Positions 58,705 through 64,000 of a DNA stretch of 64,000 bases are shown piece after piece (position 1 is the stretch's first letter; every line of letters starts with the position of its first letter). This stretch comes from Streptomyces sp. MMG1533 (GTDB lineage: Bacteria; Actinomycetota; Actinomycetes; Streptomycetales; Streptomycetaceae): assembly GCF_001279775.1 (NCBI RefSeq), contig NZ_LGDG01000217.1:1-64000 (forward strand), in the 5' to 3' direction. The notes under the pieces are model-generated. The model saw nothing but the letters and a program-made list of their open reading frames with translations, was not told where the DNA came from and ran no database searches. Position numbers and translations under genes: made by a program.

Positions 58705-60459
58705 ATGAAGATCCACAAGTACGACACCGTCATCGTCGGCGCCGGTGGCGCAGGTATGCGCGCCGCCATCGAGTCGACCAAGCGCAGCCGCACCGCCGTG
58801 CTGACCAAGCTCTACCCCACCCGCTCCCACACGGGCGCCGCGCAGGGCGGCATGGCCGCCGCGCTCGCCAACGTGGAGGAGGACAACTGGGAGTGGCACA
58901 CCTTCGACACGGTCAAGGGCGGTGACTACCTGGTCGACCAGGACGCCGCCGAGATCCTGGCGAAGGAGGCCATCGACTCCGTCCTCGACCTGGAGAAGAT
59001 GGGCCTGCCGTTCAACCGCACCCCGAACGGCACCATCGACCAGCGCCGCTTCGGCGGGCACAGCCGCAACCACGGCGAGGCCCCGGTCCGCCGCTCCTGC
59101 TACGCGGCCGACCGCACGGGTCACATGATCCTCCAGACGCTGTACCAGAACTGCGTCAAGGAGGGCGTGGAGTTCTTCAACGAGTTCTACGTCCTGGACC
59201 AGCTGATCACCGAGGTGGATGGTGTCAAGCGGTCCGCGGGTGTGGTCGCGTACGAGCTGGCCACCGGCGAGATCCACGTCTTCCAGGCGAAGGCCGTGAT
59301 CTACGCGTCCGGCGGCTGCGGCAAGTTCTTCAAGGTGACGTCGAACGCGCACACGCTGACGGGCGACGGTCAGGCGGCGGTCTACCGCCGGGGCCTGCCG
59401 CTGGAGGACATGGAGTTCTTCCAGTTCCACCCGACCGGCATCTGGCGCATGGGCATCCTGCTGACGGAGGGCGCCCGTGGTGAGGGCGGCATCCTCCGCA
59501 ACAAGGACGGCGAGCGCTTCATGGAGAAGTACGCGCCGGTGATGAAGGACCTGGCGTCGCGTGACGTCGTATCGCGGTCCATCTACACGGAAATCCGGGA
59601 AGGCCGCGGCTGTGGGCCGGAAGGCGACCACGTCTACCTGGACCTGACGCACCTTCCCCCGGAGCAGCTGGACGCCAAGCTCCCGGACATCACCGAGTTC
59701 GCGCGCACCTACCTGGGCATCGAGCCGTACACGGACCCGATCCCGATCCAGCCCACCGCGCACTACGCGATGGGCGGCATCCCGACGAACGTCGAGGGTG
59801 AGGTCCTGGCGGACAACACGACGGTCGTCCCGGGCCTGTACGCGGCCGGCGAGGTCGCGTGCGTGTCCGTCCACGGCGCGAACCGCCTCGGCACCAACTC
59901 GCTGCTGGACATCAACGTCTTCGGCAAGCGGGCGGGCATCGCGGCGGCGGAGTACTCGCAGAAGGCGGACTACGTCGAGCTGCCCGAGGACCCGGCGGAG
60001 CTCGTGGTCGCGCAGGTGGAGCGCCTGCGCAGTGCCACCGGCACCGAGCGGGTCTCGGTCCTGCGCCGCGAGCTGCAGGAGACCATGGACGCGAACGTCA
60101 TGGTGTTCCGCACCGAGCAGACCATCAAGACGGCGGTCGAGAAGATCGCGGAGCTCCGCGAGCGCTACCTGAACGTCTCGATCCAGGACAAGGGCAAGCG
60201 GTTCAACACCGACCTCCTGGAGGCCATCGAGCTGGGCAACCTGCTCGACCTGGCCGAGGTCATGGCGGTGTCCGCGCTGGCCCGCAAGGAGTCCCGCGGC
60301 GGTCACTACCGCGAGGACTACCCGAACCGCGACGACGTCAACTTCATGCGCCACACCATGGCGTACCGCGAGGTGGGCGACGACGGCACCGAGTCCATCC
60401 GTCTCGACTACAAGCCGGTCGTCCAGACCCGCTACCAGCCGATGGAGCGTAAGTACTGA
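58705..60459 (+). CDS. sdhA: Succinate dehydrogenase flavoprotein subunit
   Basis: A 584-aa flavoprotein that oxidises succinate to fumarate. The FAD motif is at 8-20 ([14 protein letters not shown]), the flavin-linking His42 is in [11 protein letters not shown], substrate-site residues are in QFHPTGIW and [12 protein letters not shown], and [13 protein letters not shown] closes the FAD domain. The carboxy-terminal helical and capping domains are complete. ATG at 58705 with TGAGG upstream. The next ATG shares a base with this stop. Confidence 0.97.
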   Translation: MKIHKYDTVIVGAGGAGMRAAIESTKRSRTAVLTKLYPTRSHTGAAQGGMAAALANVEEDNWEWHTFDTVKGGDYLVDQDAAEILAKEAIDSVLDLEKMGLPFNRTPNGTIDQRRFGGHSRNHGEAPVRRSCYAADRTGHMILQTLYQNCVKEGVEFFNEFYVLDQLITEVDGVKRSAGVVAYELATGEIHVFQAKAVIYASGGCGKFFKVTSNAHTLTGDGQAAVYRRGLPLEDMEFFQFHPTGIWRMGILLTEGARGEGGILRNKDGERFMEKYAPVMKDLASRDVVSRSIYTEIREGRGCGPEGDHVYLDLTHLPPEQLDAKLPDITEFARTYLGIEPYTDPIPIQPTAHYAMGGIPTNVEGEVLADNTTVVPGLYAAGEVACVSVHGANRLGTNSLLDINVFGKRAGIAAAEYSQKADYVELPEDPAELVVAQVERLRSATGTERVSVLRRELQETMDANVMVFRTEQTIKTAVEKIAELRERYLNVSIQDKGKRFNTDLLEAIELGNLLDLAEVMAVSALARKESRGGHYREDYPNRDDVNFMRHTMAYREVGDDGTESIRLDYKPVVQTRYQPMERKY

Positions 60460-61238
60460 TGGCAACCCCGACCCTGGACAAGGCGGACGCGGCCGGCACG
60501 CCCGAGCCCGGCTTCGCCGACTCCCCGTACATCACGGCCACCTTCCGCATCCGCCGCTTCAACTCCGAGGTCTCGGCCGAGGCCACCTGGGAAGACTTCC
60601 AGCTGGAGATCGACCCGAAGGAGCGCGTCCTCGACGCCCTCCACAAGATCAAGTGGGACCAGGACGGCACCCTGACCTTCCGCCGCTCCTGCGCCCACGG
60701 CATCTGCGGCTCGGACGCGATGCGCATCAACGGCAAGAACCGCCTCGCCTGCAAGACCCTGATCAAGGACCTCAACCCCGAGAAGCCGATCACGGTCGAG
60801 GCCATAAAGGGCCTGACGGTGCTGAAGGACCTCGTGGTCGACATGGACCCGTTCTTCCAGGCGTACCGCGACGTGATGCCCTTCCTCATCACGAAGGACA
60901 CGAACGAGCCGACCCGGGAACGCCTCCAGACGGCCGAGGACCGCGAACGCTTCGACGACACGACGAAGTGCATCCTCTGCGCCGCCTGCACGTCGTCCTG
61001 CCCGGTCTTCTGGAACGACGGCCAGTACTTCGGCCCGGCCGCCATCGTCAACGCCCACCGCTTCATCTTCGACTCGCGCGACGAGGCGGCCGAGCAGCGG
61101 CTGGAGATCCTGAACGACCGTGACGGTGTCTGGCGTTGCCGGACCACCTTCAACTGCACGGATGCCTGCCCGCGTGGCATCGAGGTCACGAAGGCGATCC
61201 AGGAAGTGAAGAGGGCGCTGATCACGCGCAGGTTCTGA
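60459..61238 (+). CDS. sdhB: Succinate dehydrogenase iron-sulfur subunit
   Basis: A 259-aa subunit carrying electrons from FAD to quinone. The 2Fe-2S loop reads RRSCAHGICGSDAMRINGKN, with Asp at the third ligand, as in E. coli SdhB, then CILCAACTSSCP for the 4Fe-4S cluster and CRTTFNCTDACPRGI for the 3Fe-4S and 4Fe-4S ligands. Its ATG overlaps the sdhA stop. Last gene of sdhCDAB; a strong terminator follows. Confidence 0.97.
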   Translation: MATPTLDKADAAGTPEPGFADSPYITATFRIRRFNSEVSAEATWEDFQLEIDPKERVLDALHKIKWDQDGTLTFRRSCAHGICGSDAMRINGKNRLACKTLIKDLNPEKPITVEAIKGLTVLKDLVVDMDPFFQAYRDVMPFLITKDTNEPTRERLQTAEDRERFDDTTKCILCAACTSSCPVFWNDGQYFGPAAIVNAHRFIFDSRDEAAEQRLEILNDRDGVWRCRTTFNCTDACPRGIEVTKAIQEVKRALITRRF

Positions 61239-61276
61239 CAAGACACCGCTGAGGCAGCGGGACGTCTGAGAGAGTA

Positions 61277-61317
61277 CGAGGGGCCGTTCCTCCCATCGCG
61301 GGAGCAGCGGCCCCTCG
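61277..61317 (+). terminator. Terminator of the sdh operon
   Basis: A 10-bp outer stem CGAGGGGCCG/CGGCCCCTCG (61277-61286, 61308-61317) with an inner CTCCC/GGGAG stem, 38 bp after the sdhB stop. Confidence 0.85.
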
Positions 61318-61363
61318 GCAACAGAGCCTGATCAGGTACAGCTGGAAAACGGGGGATCACAGC

Positions 61364-61885
61364 ATGACCGAGCCGAATCCGTACCAGACCGGAGCCGGCC
61401 AGTGGGGCCCCGGGCAACCGCCCGCCCTGCCTCCCACGACGCCTGGCTACGGGTATCCCAACCCCGCGCCCGCGTACGGCTTCCCCCAGCAGCCGGCGGC
61501 CCCGGTGCCCATGGGCGGTGCACCGGTTCCCGTGGGGGGTGCACCGGTGCTGGCCATCGGGGACATCACGGTGATGGGCGACCAGATCGTCACGCCGGGC
61601 GGCTCGCTCCCGCTGCGCGGCGCGGTGTGGAACGCCACCGACATGTCGCACACCGAGGAGAAGATTCCGCCGCACGCCATCGTGCTGGCCATCCTCTTCT
61701 TCGTGTTCTGCCTCCTCGGCCTGTTGTTCCTCCTGATGAAGGAGAAGAGGACCGTCGGCTATATCCAGATCACCGTGACGAGCGCGGGGCGGCACCACTC
61801 GACGATGATCCCGGCCCTCGGTCCGCACACCTTCCCCGCGGTCATGGGGCAGATCAACTATGCGCGGTCGCTGAGCAACATGTGA
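61364..61885 (+). CDS. Proline-rich single-pass membrane protein
   Basis: A 173-aa protein with a Pro/Gly/Tyr-rich amino-terminal 60 residues, a short ordered region (LAIGDITVMGDQIVTPGGSLPLRGAVWNATDMS) and one strong helix (AIVLAILFFVFCLLGLLFLLM, about residues 105-125), then a cytoplasmic KEKRTVGYIQITVTS strand region ending in YARSL. The layout is that of a Streptomyces protein with a proline-rich domain and a carboxy-terminal membrane-associated part, but no named family is certain. ATG with GGGGGA upstream. Function unknown. Confidence 0.82.
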   Translation: MTEPNPYQTGAGQWGPGQPPALPPTTPGYGYPNPAPAYGFPQQPAAPVPMGGAPVPVGGAPVLAIGDITVMGDQIVTPGGSLPLRGAVWNATDMSHTEEKIPPHAIVLAILFFVFCLLGLLFLLMKEKRTVGYIQITVTSAGRHHSTMIPALGPHTFPAVMGQINYARSLSNM

Positions 61886-61912
61886 GCCGGTCCCTCACGG
61901 CCGGCCGGCCCT

Positions 61913-64000
61913 TCACAGTTGACTGCGGATCGTCGGGTCCGTGATCTTCGTGTCGTCCGCCAGCATCATCGCCTTGCTGAGGATCACCGCCAGCATCCGG
62001 TCCCCCTCGTACGGCAGGTAACCCGCCTGCGGAGCACTCCCGTTGGACTTCGGGACGATGCACAGGTAACGGTCGTCCGGGGTCATCAGGATGTTGCCCG
62101 AGCCGAGGTGGATCTTGTAGGTGTGGCGTTCGCCCTTCACGTGGAGGAAGCGGCCCTCCAGGGTGCAGCGGTCGGCTATCGCGAGGCGGGGAATCAGGCG
62201 GTCGAGGAGGAGGCGGCGGGTCTCCGCGCTCTGGTTGAGTTCGCCGAAGCCGTACGACGTCCAGTACTCGCGGAAGCGGCCGTCAGGGCCGCCGTCCTGC
62301 CAGGTGGGGTCGTTTCCGACGCTGGACACGCCGACGAAGAGGTCCACGTCGCGCAGGACTTCGGAGAGGACCAGGGGCGGGATCGAGTCCAGGGGCAGCG
62401 GGTCGACCGGGTCGGCGCCGTCGCGCAGCCACATGCGGTACTCGCCGCCGTAGCAGTGCGCGGAGTTCTCCGGCGCGTCGATCGGGTAGAAGCGGACCTG
62501 GTCGGTGCGCAGACGGAGGTAGCTGCCGGAGTCGGTGGTGTCGACGCCGTACTCCTCGCCGTGGCCCTCGATCCAGTACTCGGCGCGCAGGCCCCACTGC
62601 GGCAGCTCGCGGGTGGCCGGCGGCGCCTCGTCGTCGACGCACAGGCGGAGCTTGTTGCGCCAGCCCCGGACCGCCGCCAGGGAGTGGAACTGGTGCTGGC
62701 GGAGGAAGTGGGCCGCGAAGCGGTTCGAGTAGGTGCCTGTCGTGCGCTCGGCGTCCGTGAGCAGGTACACCTCGCGGTGGGCCTGTTTGAACGGCTGGGT
62801 GAGCTCGTGGCGTTCCAGCCAGTCGCGCCAGGCGACGATCTCGGCGGGCTCGTGCCCGACGGGGTGCCAGAGCCGGACCTCGCGGCCCTCGCGGACGGGG
62901 TCGTCGGTGAGGGTGCGCAGCTCACCCTCGGCGTATCCGACCGTCGTGCCGTCGACCGTCCAGAGCAGGCGGCGGGCCAGGGTGCCGACCAGCGGGTGGT
63001 CGAGGCAGCGCTCGCGCCAGGCGTCGTACGGCCAGGTGCGGCGGGCCAGGAACTGGCGGTCCAGGCGCTCGGCCTGGGCCGAGAGCATCTTGTCGACGTC
63101 CTTGGCCGCGGCCTTGAGGTCCTTGAGCTCGTCGGCGTGGTCGCGCCGGACGGACGCGGGCGCGGTCCTGACCGGCTTGCCGGTGGCGTTGCGCCACATC
63201 AACAGGGCCTTGGTGCCGTGGACTTCGAGCAGGGCGGTCGCCTCTCCCAGCCGGTACTCCGCGCGGCCGACCTCGGTGAGGCCGTAGGTCGGTACGGCCA
63301 GTTCCTCGATCTCCTCGCGGCTGAGGCCCAGCGCGACGGCCCGAGCCTCCAGGGCCGAGTCGAGGAGCTTGGCGGTGTTCTTGTACGTCACCCGGGTGGC
63401 CAGGCGGGCGAGTTCGGCGAGGGCGGGTTCGCTGTCGATGCGGGCGAGCGCGATCACGCCGGCGTTGGCGACCTTGGGGTTGCGCGGGCCGAGGCCTGCG
63501 ACCTTCTTCAGTGAGGTCTCGACGAGGGCGCCGAGGGCGCGGGGCGTGTCGGGGTGCGGAGGCAGGACGGAGAGCAGCCACGCCAGGCCGCGCAGGGCGG
63601 TGGCGTTGTAGGGGTCGTAGGCGTTGTTGAGGTTCGCCTCGTAGGCCCGGAGATCCAGCGGGAGGGTGCGCGGGCGGCCCACGAGCGCCAGCCAAGGCAG
63701 CACGGTCTCGCGGACGCGGTCGGGGCCGAGGGCGTCGACGAGGACGGCGGCCCGCTTGTCCCACCTGGCCGTGGGTTTGGACGCGGTGGCGGTGGCCGCA
63801 TGGGCGAGAAGCGCCTGCCAGTCGGCATCGGCGGTGTCCCGCATGGCCTGCTCGGCCCATGCCTCCCCGACATTGAGGACGGGCTCGGTCAGCTTCTTCG
63901 CCAGTGAGACCAGTTCGTCCAAGCAGTATCTGTCCTGGGCCGAACGGCGGACGACGGCCACGACGGCCGGGGACAGCGCACGGCCCGCGGCCGACTCCGC
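61913..64000 (-). CDS. DUF4132 domain protein (5' end outside the window)
   Basis: A large intracellular protein of at least 695 residues. The frame stays open from the stop at 61913 to the window edge, and an internal GTG at 63961 is probably not the start. The first visible half is made of helical repeats (NLNNAYDPYNATALRGLAWLL, NAGVIALARIDSEPALAELARLA); the carboxy-terminal DUF4132 domain (related to MolR) holds LWHPVGHEPAEIVAWRDWLERH and a late GSGNILMTPDDRYLCIVPKS. No enzyme function is established for this family in Streptomyces. Confidence 0.85.
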   Translation of the reverse strand, partial: AESAAGRALSPAVVAVVRRSAQDRYCLDELVSLAKKLTEPVLNVGEAWAEQAMRDTADADWQALLAHAATATASKPTARWDKRAAVLVDALGPDRVRETVLPWLALVGRPRTLPLDLRAYEANLNNAYDPYNATALRGLAWLLSVLPPHPDTPRALGALVETSLKKVAGLGPRNPKVANAGVIALARIDSEPALAELARLATRVTYKNTAKLLDSALEARAVALGLSREEIEELAVPTYGLTEVGRAEYRLGEATALLEVHGTKALLMWRNATGKPVRTAPASVRRDHADELKDLKAAAKDVDKMLSAQAERLDRQFLARRTWPYDAWRERCLDHPLVGTLARRLLWTVDGTTVGYAEGELRTLTDDPVREGREVRLWHPVGHEPAEIVAWRDWLERHELTQPFKQAHREVYLLTDAERTTGTYSNRFAAHFLRQHQFHSLAAVRGWRNKLRLCVDDEAPPATRELPQWGLRAEYWIEGHGEEYGVDTTDSGSYLRLRTDQVRFYPIDAPENSAHCYGGEYRMWLRDGADPVDPLPLDSIPPLVLSEVLRDVDLFVGVSSVGNDPTWQDGGPDGRFREYWTSYGFGELNQSAETRRLLLDRLIPRLAIADRCTLEGRFLHVKGERHTYKIHLGSGNILMTPDDRYLCIVPKSNGSAPQAGYLPYEGDRMLAVILSKAMMLADDTKITDPTIRSQL

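Overview
This window is high-GC chromosomal DNA from an actinomycete, almost certainly Streptomyces. The signs are GC-rich third codon positions, frequent GTG starts, TGA stops, a dispersed Streptomyces-type intergenic repeat, and a gene order I recognise from memory as that of the S. coelicolor core chromosome (sigQ-afsQ1-afsQ2, adenosine deaminase, nucleoside importer, Kdn/sialic-type cell-wall cluster, acyl-CoA mutase, ECF sigma factors, succinate dehydrogenase). No tRNA, rRNA or CRISPR array was seen.

Layout. 1-3.9 kb: sigQ, divergent from the afsQ1-afsQ2-lipoprotein operon, with a GTCAC-N6-GTCAC site between them. 4-11.4 kb: VanZ-like and PspC membrane proteins, a small secreted protein, adenosine deaminase, a hydrolase, a LysR/MFS divergent pair, a SigG-like ECF sigma factor and an overlapping antisense STAS gene. 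11.6-15.3 kb: an accessory insertion. An auxin-efflux-carrier (AEC) type transporter gene is split, leaving its first 24 codons at 11593-11664 and its last ~53 codons at 15176-15337. Between them lie an MFS transporter fused in frame to the AEC start, an IS5-type transposase remnant, a CGNR zinc-finger regulator and a divergent epoxide hydrolase with two matching palindromic operators.

15.4-25.4 kb: a nucleoside salvage system with thymidine phosphorylase, cytidine deaminase, two permeases and an ATPase in one operon, then two paralogous BMP-type lipoproteins, then an M20 amidohydrolase. The ATPase operon, both lipoprotein genes and the distant adenosine deaminase all carry a CTACGCGCGTAG-type palindrome upstream, which points to one regulon.

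26.8-39 kb: a cell-wall glycopolymer cluster. It encodes a NeuB-type synthase, a CMP-sugar synthetase fused to a KdsC-like phosphatase, several polysialyltransferase-like enzymes, a GT2 enzyme, a large GT8-pyruvyltransferase fusion and a GT29-type sialyltransferase. In S. coelicolor the corresponding region has been linked to teichulosonic acid, a Kdn polymer; that link is from memory. An OafA-type acyltransferase lies next to it.

40-49 kb: a TetR/FAD-monooxygenase pair, a B12-family mutase large subunit, an L,D-transpeptidase lipoprotein, and two tandem ECF sigma/membrane-protein pairs. 49.4-57.5 kb: a PGRP-type amidase with seven FG-GAP repeats, flanked by two paralogous small proteins, then small uncharacterised genes, a GH20 hexosaminidase and a degenerate OHCU-decarboxylase homologue. 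57.8-61.2 kb: sdhCDAB. The window ends in a DUF4132 gene that continues past the right edge.
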